In this document: positions 28,189 to 38,239 of the stretch, piece after piece | Layout: each line of letters begins with the position of its first letter | Position numbering within the stretch: position 1 is the first letter of the stretch | Assembly: GCF_008638345.1 (NCBI RefSeq) | Contig: NZ_VTVA01000001.1 | Coordinates: 1-64,000 of the forward strand | From: Pseudomonas saliphila | GTDB lineage: Bacteria; Pseudomonadota; Gammaproteobacteria; Pseudomonadales; Pseudomonadaceae | Direction: 5' to 3' | DNA length: 64,000 nucleotides | Translations under genes and position numbers: made by a program | Notes under the pieces: model-generated | Database searches by the model: none | Told to the model about the DNA's origin: nothing | Seen by the model: the letters and a program-made list of their open reading frames with translations, nothing else

Positions 28189-28215
28189 AAGGCTGGCCTG
28201 GTGCCGGCCTTTTTT
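28189..28215 (+). terminator. Rho-independent terminator of fdxA
   Basis: A GGCTGGC/GCCGGCC stem with one G-T pair and a 4-nt loop, followed by TTTTTT on the plus strand. Confidence 0.85.
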
Positions 28216-28281
28216 ATGCCCGCGCAATGGAAAGGTATTGGATTAAACGCGGCAGGTGGTAAAAAACCCAAATCGCAGGCA

Positions 28282-28411
28282 AAAAAAGGGGCGGGATTAA
28301 CCCGCCCACTCTTCATTCCATTTGTGCAATCCGTGTCCAAGTCCTCCTGACTTTACCTTCCTGGAAATCCCTTCCCTGGCATCCTGCCGGGGTGCGTGAT
28401 CCGTCACACAT
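28282..28411 (-). ncRNA. rsmZ: RsmZ-type small regulatory RNA (RsmA/CsrA-sequestering)
   Basis: A predicted RNA of about 130 nt on the minus strand. It carries about ten GGA motifs. Four sit in the loops of short hairpins that can be drawn directly: GTGTGA-CGGA... (near 28408), GGCA-GGA-TGCC (near 28387), GGAA...TTCC, and AAGTC-AGGAG-GACTT (near 28345). GGA in hairpin loops is the binding signal for RsmA/CsrA. The RNA ends in a GGGCGGG/CCCGCCC terminator (28289-28307) followed by TTTTTTT. A sigma-70 promoter and a GacA upstream box sit at the expected distances. The location next to fdxA is that of rsmZ in pseudomonads. An overlapping 64-codon open frame (28297-28491) is not protein-like and is rejected. 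Confidence 0.92.
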
Positions 28412-28417
28412 GGATAC

Positions 28418-28445
28418 ATAATACGTCCAACCCGCGCGGAATCAA
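28418..28445 (-). promoter_or_regulatory. Promoter of rsmZ
   Basis: On the minus strand, TTGATT (-35, 28445-28440) and TATTAT (-10, 28423-28418) are separated by 16 nt. This places the start of transcription near 28411, just before the first GGA hairpin. Confidence 0.7.
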
Positions 28446-28573
28446 CTGACAACAATCGGGTCCCGATCAGCGGCACGGACAATAAATTCATTTATTATCA
28501 AAGTGTTAGATACTTTCATACAGGCAATAGACTGCCGCACTGACAGCACTTGACGTACATCGCTTACGTAGCG

Positions 28574-28591
28574 TGTAGGCAATCACTTACA
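28574..28591 (-). promoter_or_regulatory. GacA upstream activating sequence of rsmZ
   Basis: The minus strand reads TGTAAGTGATTGCCTACA, matching the 18-bp GacA consensus TGTAAG-N6-CTTACA with one mismatch. It lies about 165-180 nt upstream of the predicted start, the known position of this element for rsmZ. Confidence 0.88.
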
Positions 28592-28629
28592 CGCCGTTCT
28601 GGGTCAGACCCATATGCCGCGCATAAAAA

Positions 28630-28653
28630 AACCCGGTCCTTATGGACCGGGTT
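28630..28653 (-). terminator. Rho-independent terminator of groESL
   Basis: A 10-bp perfect stem AACCCGGTCC/GGACCGGGTT with a 4-nt loop, followed on the minus strand by a run of six T. It lies 24 nt after the groEL stop codon. The plus-strand side also has TTTTT, so it may work both ways. Confidence 0.92.
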
Positions 28654-28676
28654 TTTCTGTAGCAGCAACAGCAGAA

Positions 28677-30335
<1,659 letters not shown>

Positions 30336-30379
30336 TCATATATTCGTTGGAGAAATGCAGGACGTCAGCAGATCGCAGA

Positions 30380-30670
30380 TCAGTCCAGCACACCATAAAT
30401 TTCGGATTCGCTCATGATCAGCAGGTCTTCGCCGTCGATCTTGATGGTGCTGCTGCCGGAATAGGGACCGAAGACAACTTTGTCACCTTCCTTGACGGCC
30501 AGCGCGCGCACTTCACCGTTGTCCAGCAGACGCCCGGTACCCACAGCGATTACCACGCCAGTATTCGGCTTTTCTGCGGCTGAGCCAGGCAGAACGATAC
30601 CGCCAGCGGTTTTAGTTTCTTCTTCGCTGCGACGAACGACGACGCGATCGTGTAACGGACGAATTTTCAT
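30380..30670 (-). CDS. groES: Co-chaperonin GroES
   Basis: A 96-residue GroES ([18 protein letters not shown]), of usual length. The mobile loop around [19 protein letters not shown] that contacts GroEL is intact. It is the first gene of the groES-groEL operon, with a leader of about 140 nt from the sigma-32 promoter. Confidence 0.99.
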   Translation of the reverse strand: MKIRPLHDRVVVRRSEEETKTAGGIVLPGSAAEKPNTGVVIAVGTGRLLDNGEVRALAVKEGDKVVFGPYSGSSTIKIDGEDLLIMSESEIYGVLD

Positions 30671-30817
30671 CGTGTTTAGTCTCCAATTAGCTTTTTATAA
30701 GCCGGCATGCCGGCGTTCCAAGAAAAACAGGCCTTTCAGCCTGACAAACATGCCGAAGCATGTCTTTGTTCAGGGCCTGCACCCAACAAGGGGAGCTTGC
30801 CAAAACTGGTGAATCCT

Positions 30818-30845
30818 TAATGGGGCCCTGCAAAAGCTTTTCAAG
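30818..30845 (-). promoter_or_regulatory. Sigma-32 (RpoH) heat-shock promoter of groESL
   Basis: The minus strand reads CTTGAA (30845-30840), 14 nt, then CCCCATTA (30825-30818). This matches the RpoH consensus CTTGAA-N(13-15)-CCCCATnT well. It lies about 150 nt upstream of the groES start. Confidence 0.93.
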
Positions 30846-30874
30846 CCCCGGGAGTAAAAAAATTCTGCTCAGAA

Positions 30875-31324
30875 TCACTCGCGATCAATGCGTTGATCCG
30901 GCCCGGAAGGCTCCTTGCGGTCGGCCTCCCACTCGCCTTCAATGATGTGGTGCTCGCCGCGCTTCCAGACGGTCGGACCACCTGGCTCGCCTGGGCCTGG
31001 ACGATTGCGATTACGCAGCGCGAGTATCAACGCCGGCACGGCCAACACGTCGGTCACGACGCCCGGGATAACCAGTAGCACACCAGCCAGTACGCCCCAC
31101 ATCCCCGACTTGAGTACCGTAAATGGCGCACGGTCCTGCGCCATCTGCGCCTGCAGGCGCTGAAGCATGCCCCAGCCCTGGCGCTGAATCACGGCGACCC
31201 CGAGCAACCCGCTCACCAGGACCCAGAGCAAGGTGAATCCGACACCTATCGCCTGGCCCAGCAATATCAACCCGGCGAGCTCGATCAGCGGGATGAGTAA
31301 TAACAAAATTCGAATCAGCGGCAT
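30875..31324 (-). CDS. fxsA: FxsA family inner-membrane protein
   Basis: A 149-residue membrane protein of the FxsA (YjeG) family. In E. coli it modulates phage F exclusion; its core role is unknown. Residues 1-30 form a hydrophobic helix with the typical MPLIRILLLLIPLIELAGLI start. Further hydrophobic segments at about 35-55 and 75-105 and a hydrophilic C-terminal tail follow. The start at 31324 is preferred over an in-frame ATG at 31351 because it has a GAGGC ribosome-binding site and fits the family. It sits directly upstream of the groESL promoter, as in other pseudomonads. Confidence 0.92.
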   Translation of the reverse strand: MPLIRILLLLIPLIELAGLILLGQAIGVGFTLLWVLVSGLLGVAVIQRQGWGMLQRLQAQMAQDRAPFTVLKSGMWGVLAGVLLVIPGVVTDVLAVPALILALRNRNRPGPGEPGGPTVWKRGEHHIIEGEWEADRKEPSGPDQRIDRE

Positions 31325-31563
31325 GAAAGCCTCGCATGAATTGGCAAACAAACTATATGGGGTGCTCGGGTGAAGACTTCAACCCGTCCGATGGTTCCGA
31401 AGCTCCGATCGCGGACTGTGAAGGCCGGCAAGCTCAGGCTAAATAGGCTAAAAAGCGTCCAAATGTGCGAAATAGGCACTTCAGGCGCGGAGCGGCCTGC
31501 CGATAACGCACCCAGGTAATCAACCCAGCTACCGTTCCGCCCGAAAGCCAGTAAGGAAAATTC

Positions 31564-33252
31564 ATGAACCCTGTTTCACTCCTCAGTATACGTTCGCGTT
31601 TGCTGATCGGAATTCTGCTCCCCGTGCTATTGACTGCCGGCGTAATCGCCTGGCTCACAACCAATCAGATCCAGCAGCAAGGCGCCGCCGAAGTGGAGCG
31701 GCTGCGCACTCAGCTTCTTACCGCTCACAAAACCGGGCTCAAGCAGGTGGTTGAAGCAGCGCGCACCGCTATTGAAGAGGTTTACACCGATCCATACCTT
31801 GAAAGGAGCCGCGCGCAAACCGCTGCGCGGGACATCATCCGCTCAATGGGCTTCGGCGATAACAACTATATATATGCGTGGACTTATGACTCGCATAACC
31901 TGGCGTTTCGCCCCAAGCCCAGCGCAGAAGGTCCCTCGCTGAACTCTACGCCAGCGCGCAAGGAGCTGTTGCGCAATCTGATTTCAAGTGGGCGAAGTGG
32001 ACAGGGTTTTCACGAATACATCTGGCCCAATCCGGCCACCGATCAGCCAGAGCCCAAGATTTCCTATTCAATTGACCTGCCTGAATGGCAGTGGGTAATC
32101 GGCGCCGGTATCTATGTCACCGATGTCGAGAAAGCGGTGGTGGCTGCCCAACAGGAAATCGACGCGAATGTCGCGGCCGCGCTGAGCCGCATCCTATGGA
32201 TCACTGTCCTCATTGTCGGCGTCGCAACACTGCTCGGCGTCTTCGTAGGGCGCACTGTTACCCGTCCGCTCAATAGCGCTACGCGCATAATGCAGGAAAT
32301 TGCCGAGGGCGATGGTGACCTGACTCAGCGCCTGCCTGATCAGGGCAATGACGAGCTGAGCGAGCTGGGGCGTCAATTCAACGCGTTCGTCGCAAAGATC
32401 CAGCGCGCAATGGTGCAGGTAGGCGACACCACCGACCAATTGGCGTCGGCTGCAGAAGAGCTTAGCCATATCGCAGCGCAGACCCAGGCATCCGTGGAAC
32501 TCCAGGGAAGCGAAACTGACCAGATAGCCTCGGCCATCCACGAGATGGCTGCAACCGTGCTGCAAATTGCCGGTAATGCCAACGAGGTTGAAACTGCCGC
32601 ATCCATCGCGGACGAGCAATCGCGCCTGGGCCGCAGCACGGTGCTCTCTTCCCAGGACTCGGTTCGGCAGCTGGTTGCAACGCTGCAGGAAAGCGCTCGA
32701 ATGATCGAAGCATTGGCCGCCAAGAGCGATGAAATCCAGTCCGTCGTCAATGTAATTCGCGATGTCACCGATCAGACAAATCTGCTGGCGCTCAATGCCG
32801 CGATCGAGGCCGCACGCGCGGGAGAGATGGGTCGCGGCTTTGCCGTGGTCGCCGATGAGGTGCGCCAGCTTGCGAGCCGCAGCGGTGAGTCGGCCACCCA
32901 GATCCGATCGATGATTGAAAGCTACGTGAATGACGCGAAAATTGCCGCCGACCAGATGAAAAGCGCCCAGACGCAATCCGAGCAGACCGTGGGCGCGATC
33001 AACGAAGCAGCCGGCTCACTGCAGACGATCGAAGAATCGGTGGGGATGATTCGAGGCCAGATAATTCAGGTCGCCGCAGCATCCGAACAGCAGAGCCATG
33101 TTGCAGAAGACATTAATCGCAACGTCGTCAGCATCGTCAACGCAGCAGCACAAAGCGCAACGGGAGTCAGCCAGACCTCCGACGCCAGTAGCGAACTGGC
33201 CCGGCTGGGTGAAAATCTGCGCCGGCTTGTATCCCAGTTCAAAGTGCACTGA
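31564..33252 (+). CDS. Methyl-accepting chemotaxis protein with single Cache-type sensor domain
   Basis: A 562-residue chemoreceptor. Transmembrane helix 1 spans about 12-32. A periplasmic domain of about 160 residues resembles sCache_2 ([20 protein letters not shown], then [17 protein letters not shown]), a fold that binds small carboxylates in several known receptors. Transmembrane helix 2 lies at about 210-230, followed by a HAMP domain and the signalling hairpin with the conserved tip [20 protein letters not shown]. It is the first gene of the catabolic block inserted between fxsA and the ampG region. Its ligand may be the substrate of the neighbouring TRAP transporter, but this is only inference. 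Confidence 0.92.
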   Translation: MNPVSLLSIRSRLLIGILLPVLLTAGVIAWLTTNQIQQQGAAEVERLRTQLLTAHKTGLKQVVEAARTAIEEVYTDPYLERSRAQTAARDIIRSMGFGDNNYIYAWTYDSHNLAFRPKPSAEGPSLNSTPARKELLRNLISSGRSGQGFHEYIWPNPATDQPEPKISYSIDLPEWQWVIGAGIYVTDVEKAVVAAQQEIDANVAAALSRILWITVLIVGVATLLGVFVGRTVTRPLNSATRIMQEIAEGDGDLTQRLPDQGNDELSELGRQFNAFVAKIQRAMVQVGDTTDQLASAAEELSHIAAQTQASVELQGSETDQIASAIHEMAATVLQIAGNANEVETAASIADEQSRLGRSTVLSSQDSVRQLVATLQESARMIEALAAKSDEIQSVVNVIRDVTDQTNLLALNAAIEAARAGEMGRGFAVVADEVRQLASRSGESATQIRSMIESYVNDAKIAADQMKSAQTQSEQTVGAINEAAGSLQTIEESVGMIRGQIIQVAAASEQQSHVAEDINRNVVSIVNAAAQSATGVSQTSDASSELARLGENLRRLVSQFKVH

Positions 33253-33524
33253 AGCCGGGCCTGGTACTCCACAGGGTCGAGCACCAGCTTGACCCTGTCA
33301 GCGATCATTCCCGTCAGTTCCTGCGTGCAACCCGCCATTCCGATCTGCTGCCTATCGCCAGCGCTAGTAAAGGCTTAATCTTCACCCCACCCACCCAGGC
33401 AGAAATGTGACGCAGGTCTCTGTTGATCGACTAATGCCGGGTAGGTCGCGAATCTCTGGGGTAGGCTCGAGAACCAAGAGCCCGTACATAGACTCCCGGA
33501 CCACACCACAATGGAGATAAGGAC

Positions 33525-34313
33525 GTGTCCAAACAGATGTTCCCCAGCGACGTAACGAAGGATCGTCGATTCGTGGAATCGTTGTCCCGGGGCTTGAATG
33601 TGTTGAGAGCGTTCGGCGAAGGCTCGGTGACCCTTGGTAATCAGGAAATCGCGCGCATTACTCAATTGCCCAAGGCAACGGTTTCGCGCATGACCTTTAC
33701 CCTGACCACTCTGGGTTATCTCAGCTACAACGCTCGTCTGGAAAAATATCAGCTCAGCGCCGGCGTGCTTGCGCTCGGTCATACCTACGTTTCCAATCTG
33801 CGGGTCCGCCAGCTGGCCAGGCCGTACATGGACGAATTTGCCCGACTGAATAATACCTCGATAGGCCTTACCTGCCGCGACCGCTTCCATATGATCTATG
33901 TGGAAAACCGCCTGCCGCCCGAGGCCTCGCTGTTGCGCATGGAAATCGGCTTGAAGCTGCCCATGGCCACAACCGCAGCCGGGCGCGCCTACTGCGCGTC
34001 ATTGCAGGAAGATGAGCGCCAGCAACTACTGGACGCATTAGCTGAAAGCTACGGTGAAGCGCTGTGGCCTGAGAAACGCGCTGGGCTGGAGCAGGCAGTC
34101 AGGGATTATCAGCAGCACGGGTTCTGCCTGTCGCTCGGGGACTGGGACCGCAATGTGAACACCGCTGGGGTACCCATAACCCTGGCAGATGGAAATACTA
34201 TGGCGCTGACCTGCGCAGCGCCCTCCTACCTTGTACCGCAGGAAAAAATCCGCGATGACATCGCCCATCAGCTGGTGATCCTGGCCGGGGATATCCAGTC
34301 GCTGGGCAGCTGA
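33525..34313 (+). CDS. IclR-family transcriptional regulator
   Basis: A 262-residue IclR-type regulator from a GTG at 33525 with a GGAG element 8 nt upstream. The winged HTH spans about 15-80 (NQEIARITQLPKATVSRMTF). The effector domain follows, with the typical LPMATTAAGRAYCASL. The protein is only loosely similar to the IclR regulator at 12854. It converges with a CoA ligase gene, and a DctPQM transporter, a porin and a dehydrogenase are nearby. These are its likely targets. No single operator motif shared by all could be established by eye. Confidence 0.87.
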   Translation: MSKQMFPSDVTKDRRFVESLSRGLNVLRAFGEGSVTLGNQEIARITQLPKATVSRMTFTLTTLGYLSYNARLEKYQLSAGVLALGHTYVSNLRVRQLARPYMDEFARLNNTSIGLTCRDRFHMIYVENRLPPEASLLRMEIGLKLPMATTAAGRAYCASLQEDERQQLLDALAESYGEALWPEKRAGLEQAVRDYQQHGFCLSLGDWDRNVNTAGVPITLADGNTMALTCAAPSYLVPQEKIRDDIAHQLVILAGDIQSLGS

Positions 34314-34334
34314 TCGCCACTTTTGCTTTGTGGG

Positions 34335-34368
34335 TCAGGAGCGTGCACTGACAACGGCACGCTCCTGA
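34335..34368. terminator. Convergent terminator between IclR and CoA ligase genes
   Basis: An 11-bp perfect stem CAGGAGCGTGC/GCACGCTCCTG with a 10-nt loop lies between the two stop codons. There is no long U-tract on either side. Confidence 0.65.
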
Positions 34369-34372
34369 TATA

Positions 34373-36037
34373 TCAAGAAGCGGCTTTGCTCCACTCCAGT
34401 GCCTGCAGCTCGCGCCACATCAGCTTTCCGGAAGGCGATTTGGGCAACTCGGTCATGAACTCAATGATCGCGGGCACTTTATAGGTCGCCATCTCGGCCT
34501 TGCACCAGTCAAGGATCTCCTGCTCCGCCGTGGCCGGATTCGCTTCAGGGCTCAAGACGATACAGGCTTTGACCGTTTCACCCCGCTTGGGATGGGGCGA
34601 GGAAATGATGCACACCTCGCGGATCAGCGGGTTCTGATACATCATGCTTTCCACTTCGCTCGGCCAGACCTTGAAGCCGGAGGCATTGATCATCCGCTTG
34701 ATTCGATCGACCATGAAGAAGTAACCCTGCTCGTCGTAACGGGCCAGATCACCGGTACGGAAGAACCGCTTGCCATCCAGTTCGATAAAGGCCGCAGCAG
34801 TCTCTTCCGGACGGTTCCAGTAGCCAACGGTAATCTGCGGGCCATTACTGACAATCTCACCGGTTTCACCAGGGCCCATTTCTTCAAGCGTATCTGGATC
34901 GATGATGCGCGAATCAACATCGAACACTGGAATGCCCAGGCACTGCGCTTTCGGATGCTCCGGCGGGTTGATATGCGTGGCAGCCATGGTCTCTGACAAG
35001 CCGTATCCTTCTATATAGGACAGACCCGTGAGCCGATGCAGTTTCGCGGCAATGGCTTCAGGCATCGCCGCGCCGCCGCCGCCAATGGTCTGCAAACTGG
35101 ATATGTCATAGTTGACCAGATCGGGATTCGACAGAAAATCGACCGCCATGGTCACGATGTTCGCCCAGCCAGTCACCCGGTAACGCTCGATCAGTTTGGC
35201 CGCTACAGTGCGGTTCCAGCGAGTCATGATCACAGAAGTCGAGCCGGTATAAATCGGACTGTTCATCGACGCTTGCATGCCGGTGACATGAAAGAACGGC
35301 AAGGTCGACAACTGCACGCTATCGGCAGTGGCGAGATTCCAGACCGAGCGGTGGACTGCAGTGGCCATGACCGCACGATGCACATGCATGCAGCCCTTGG
35401 GTGCGCCTGTGGTGCCCGAGCTGTAAGGAATCAACGCCAGATCGTCCGGCCCCACCGTATGCGGGCCTGGTTGATAGCCGGCAGCGAGTGCAGCTTCCCA
35501 CCGTGTGCCGCCTTCAGGCAGCGGCGTTTCCGGAAGTGTGACTTCGACAGGAAGCTCAAGATCGGTCGGCTCGCGCAGACAGCTGCCGTAGGCTGAAACG
35601 ACCACCTGCCGGAGAGCGGTGTGCTCCAGCATCGGCATGATGTATTCAGCCAGCTCCTGGCCCGCCAGGCAGATTTCAGCACCGGTATCAGCAATATAAT
35701 GCTCGAGTTCGGCGTGGCGATTCATCGGATTGACCGGGATCACCACCGCGTCGGCGCGCAGTATCGCGTAGTAACTGATGACGTACTGCGGCGAGTTCTG
35801 CATGTAGAGCAGTACCCGATCGCCTTTCTTCACGCCTTGCGCCTGCAGCCAGCCGGCCAGGGCTTCGACGTCGCGCAGCAGTTCGGTATAAGTGATACGG
35901 GTATCATAAAAAATGATCGCGGGATGATCAGGGTACCGCCGGACGGAGATTTCGAGGTTGGTAAAGAGGCTGGTTTGCGGCAGCGTCATGGTTTTGGACA
36001 AGCCCTTCGGCCAAACGCCATAATGTCTCGTAAACAT
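34373..36037 (-). CDS. Acyl-CoA ligase (long-chain fatty acid-CoA ligase-like)
   Basis: A 554-residue class I adenylate-forming enzyme. It has the P-loop IPYSSGTTGAPKGCMHVHRA (about 205-225), GYGLSETMAA, FFRTGDLARYDEQGYFFMVD and RIKRMINASGFKVWP, and ends with the catalytic Lys region KSPSGKLMWREL. The opening RHYGVWPKGLSKTMTLPQTS is typical of a FadD-like branch; the start at 36037 has AGGA 9 nt upstream. Although annotated as fatty-acid ligases, members often activate other acids, and the TRAP transporter next door points to a small hydrophilic or aromatic acid. It is divergent from dctP across a 540-nt region holding two palindromes. Confidence 0.88.
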   Translation of the reverse strand: MFTRHYGVWPKGLSKTMTLPQTSLFTNLEISVRRYPDHPAIIFYDTRITYTELLRDVEALAGWLQAQGVKKGDRVLLYMQNSPQYVISYYAILRADAVVIPVNPMNRHAELEHYIADTGAEICLAGQELAEYIMPMLEHTALRQVVVSAYGSCLREPTDLELPVEVTLPETPLPEGGTRWEAALAAGYQPGPHTVGPDDLALIPYSSGTTGAPKGCMHVHRAVMATAVHRSVWNLATADSVQLSTLPFFHVTGMQASMNSPIYTGSTSVIMTRWNRTVAAKLIERYRVTGWANIVTMAVDFLSNPDLVNYDISSLQTIGGGGAAMPEAIAAKLHRLTGLSYIEGYGLSETMAATHINPPEHPKAQCLGIPVFDVDSRIIDPDTLEEMGPGETGEIVSNGPQITVGYWNRPEETAAAFIELDGKRFFRTGDLARYDEQGYFFMVDRIKRMINASGFKVWPSEVESMMYQNPLIREVCIISSPHPKRGETVKACIVLSPEANPATAEQEILDWCKAEMATYKVPAIIEFMTELPKSPSGKLMWRELQALEWSKAAS

Positions 36038-36194
36038 GTTTATTGTCCTAATATACGGTAAACCGAACAGCCCCAGGGCTGCACAGCGATAAGCACGATG
36101 CAGGGCTTCCGTTGTTCTGACGGAGGCGCCATGCCAGCGTAGGCGTCAGACTCGGCACTGCAGCCGCAGCTTCCACATCCAAGCGCCAGGGGGA

Positions 36195-36216
36195 TCCAAT
36201 TGGACAACCGATCGGT
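36195..36216. promoter_or_regulatory. Paired palindromes, candidate operator
   Basis: TCCAATTGGA (36195-36204) and ACCGATCGGT (36207-36216) are both perfect 10-bp palindromes, 2 nt apart, with centres 12 bp apart. They lie about 160 nt upstream of the CoA ligase start. Confidence 0.45.
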
Positions 36217-36557
36217 TTCGAAGTCAACGCTACGAAAGTCAGTACCGCATACTAAAACACTCGTATCATTTTGGCGCATGGGGCTTGAATCGCTTTTTCT
36301 CCTCACGCTCAACCCCGTGATCCATGCTCGACGAGCCGCGCCGATTCGCCTCCCCTCTCCCGCAAAGCCCTTGAATCGGCCATATCACCGCGATTTTCAG
36401 GATGATCTATACTCGTTAAGGCCCTCTCCAGCGCGTCACACTTGGGCTGTCTCGATCCGGTGAGCAATGAGTATTGCAATCACCCTTTCGTGTGTTAAAT
36501 TTAAAAGCCTGACTCATTGTGCAGACGACAGTTCTGCACAGCGAAACAGTTAAACAG

Positions 36558-36566
36558 AACAACAAC
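36558..36566 (+). promoter_or_regulatory. CA-rich motif, candidate Hfq/Crc site of dctP
   Basis: AACAACAAC matches AAnAAnAA exactly and directly abuts the GAGG ribosome-binding site of dctP. It is positioned to block translation when bound. Confidence 0.65.
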
Positions 36567-36577
36567 GAGGCACGAAA

Positions 36578-37618
36578 ATGTTAACAAATCTGCGAAAGAA
36601 ACTGGGCACCGTGGCGGCAGCTGTCGCTCTGGCCACCTCAGCCACTCTGATTCCATCCGTCGCCTCAGCGGCAGAAACCACTACCTGGCGTGTCCAGTCC
36701 CACTGGCCGGGCGCAAGCTCGTCTTACAAGGATAGTCTGGTCCGGCTGAAAGATACGCTGGAAGAGCGCTCCGATGGTCGACTGAAACTGCAGCTTTTTG
36801 AAGCCGGTTCCTTGTTCAGCGCTCAGGAGACGTTCAACGCCGTTAGCCGCGGCATTCTTGATATGGGCACGATCTCGCCCTCCTACGCCCAGAACAAGAT
36901 CAGCCTGGCCGGCATCGCCTCGGGCTTGCCGTTCGCTTTCCGTAACGTCTGGGAGGCTGCGTACTTCCATCAGGCTATGGGCTTTGAAGAAATGCTGCGG
37001 GCCGAAGCAGCCGAGCACAATGTCTACTGGGCCACCGACAAGGTGTATCCCACTGAGATGGTCATCAAGCGTCCGGTTAACAGCATGGCGGACTTCAAGG
37101 GCTTGAAGATTCGTTCCTCCGGCTCGCTGCAGACCTTCCTGACCGATGCTGGTGCCACTGCATCCTATATTCCGGGTGGCGAGCTGTATTCCGCACTGGA
37201 TGCCGGCATTGTCGATGGTGCGCATTGGGGCGCTTCTCAGGGCGCTGACAGCATGGCCCTTTATGAGGTCGCCAAGTATCACGTCAAGCCTGCACTGAAT
37301 ATCGCCGGTACCGACGTATTCATCGTCAGCCAGCGGTCGATGGACAAGCTGCCCGAAGATCTTCAGCAGATCGTCAAACAGGCGCTTGAAGAGCAGTTCT
37401 GGTTCCGCACCAATGAATATCAGTACCAGGAGCGCGTGACCCTGGCCAAGGCCGTCAAGGAGAAGGGCGTGGAAATTAACACCCTGCCTGACGACGTACA
37501 GGCTCAGTTGACCCAGGCTGCAATGAAGCAGTGGGACAAGGAAGGTGAGCGTAGCGATAACACCAAGAAGGCCCTGAGCATGCTCAAGGAATTCCTCGGC
37601 GAACTCGGCTACCTGTAA
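36578..37618 (+). CDS. dctP: TRAP transporter solute-binding protein, DctP family
   Basis: A 346-residue periplasmic binding protein. Its signal peptide is about 32 residues (a charged MLTNLRKK start, a hydrophobic core, and a SVASAAET cleavage region). The mature protein has the DctP pattern, including the specificity helix region DFKGLKIRSSGSLQTFLTDAGA, whose Arg typically pairs with the ligand carboxylate, and SALDAGIVDGAHWGA. It captures an organic acid for the DctQ-DctM permease encoded next. A hairpin with a short T-run follows the stop codon and probably reduces read-through into dctQM, giving more binding protein than permease. Confidence 0.93.
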   Translation: MLTNLRKKLGTVAAAVALATSATLIPSVASAAETTTWRVQSHWPGASSSYKDSLVRLKDTLEERSDGRLKLQLFEAGSLFSAQETFNAVSRGILDMGTISPSYAQNKISLAGIASGLPFAFRNVWEAAYFHQAMGFEEMLRAEAAEHNVYWATDKVYPTEMVIKRPVNSMADFKGLKIRSSGSLQTFLTDAGATASYIPGGELYSALDAGIVDGAHWGASQGADSMALYEVAKYHVKPALNIAGTDVFIVSQRSMDKLPEDLQQIVKQALEEQFWFRTNEYQYQERVTLAKAVKEKGVEINTLPDDVQAQLTQAAMKQWDKEGERSDNTKKALSMLKEFLGELGYL

Positions 37619-37635
37619 GTTTTACTGCGACACCG

Positions 37636-37662
37636 CCCGGAGCCGTTATGGCTCCGGGTTTT
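37636..37662 (+). terminator. Intra-operon hairpin after dctP
   Basis: A 9-bp perfect stem CCCGGAGCC/GGCTCCGGG with a 5-nt loop and TTTT. It lies between dctP and dctQ and likely acts as a partial terminator or 3'-end stabiliser. Confidence 0.75.
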
Positions 37663-37696
37663 CTATTGAGCCATAGCGGTATGCCCGGAGGGTGTG

Positions 37697-38239
37697 ATGC
37701 GTGCAATCACTGCATTCATGAATGGCGTTACCAAACTGAATGACGTTATCGGGCGAACAGTTGCCTATCTGATCCTGCCGATTTTCGCGTTTCTGATGCT
37801 AGAGGTATTTCTGCGTTATATGTTCAATTCGCCCACCGTATGGACGAATGAACTGACGCAAATGTTATTCGGTGCTTACGCGGTGCTCTCAGGTGGCTAC
37901 ATCCTTGCGCATCGGGGGCACGTCAACGTCGACCTGTTCCATTCAAAATTCGGCCCCAGAGTGCGGGCTGTGATTGATATCCTCGGCTCCATCATTTTCT
38001 TCATCTTTGTCCTGGCGCTGCTCTATTTCGGTTACGACATGGCGCAGGAATCGGTCCGCAGCTGGGAAACGTCCTATTCCGCATGGAATCCGCCCATCTG
38101 GCCGATCAAAGTGGCCATTCCGGTCGGAGCAACGCTGCTTCTGCTGCAAGGCATCGTCAAGCTTCTGCAAGACATCGCCATCGCGTTGAACCTGGATTAC
38201 TACAAGCCTGAAGAAGGCGAAACGGGAGATGAGTTGTGA
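37697..38239 (+). CDS. dctQ: TRAP transporter small permease subunit, DctQ family
   Basis: A 180-residue membrane protein with four hydrophobic helices. The DctQ signature is seen around FNSPTVWTNELTQMLFGAYAVLSGGYILAHRGHVNVDLF. The ATG at 37697 is preferred over the GTG at 37694, since GGAGG lies immediately upstream. The stop codon overlaps the dctM start by 4 nt, showing tight coupling. Confidence 0.92.
   Translation: MRAITAFMNGVTKLNDVIGRTVAYLILPIFAFLMLEVFLRYMFNSPTVWTNELTQMLFGAYAVLSGGYILAHRGHVNVDLFHSKFGPRVRAVIDILGSIIFFIFVLALLYFGYDMAQESVRSWETSYSAWNPPIWPIKVAIPVGATLLLLQGIVKLLQDIAIALNLDYYKPEEGETGDEL

Larger units (their letters stand above)
36038..36577. other. 540-nt divergent promoter region, CoA ligase / dctP
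   Basis: No convincing gene is present. The region holds two adjacent perfect 10-bp palindromes (36195-36216). It also holds an inverted repeat GCAAT-GAGT-ATTGC (36464-36477), a TGCAGA/TCTGCA inverted repeat (36520-36538) and a CA-rich Crc-type motif next to the dctP start. This density of symmetric sites suggests regulation of both flanking transcripts. Confidence 0.6.

Noticed and set aside
28297..28491. A 64-codon minus-strand open frame over rsmZ
   Set aside because: It would start upstream of the RNA promoter and ends within the terminator. The sequence is explained better by the structured RNA.
31434..31664. Minus-strand frame encoding a short hydrophobic peptide ([10 protein letters not shown]...) before the chemoreceptor gene
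   Set aside because: It overlaps the start of the chemoreceptor gene, has no recognisable family and no clear ribosome-binding site.
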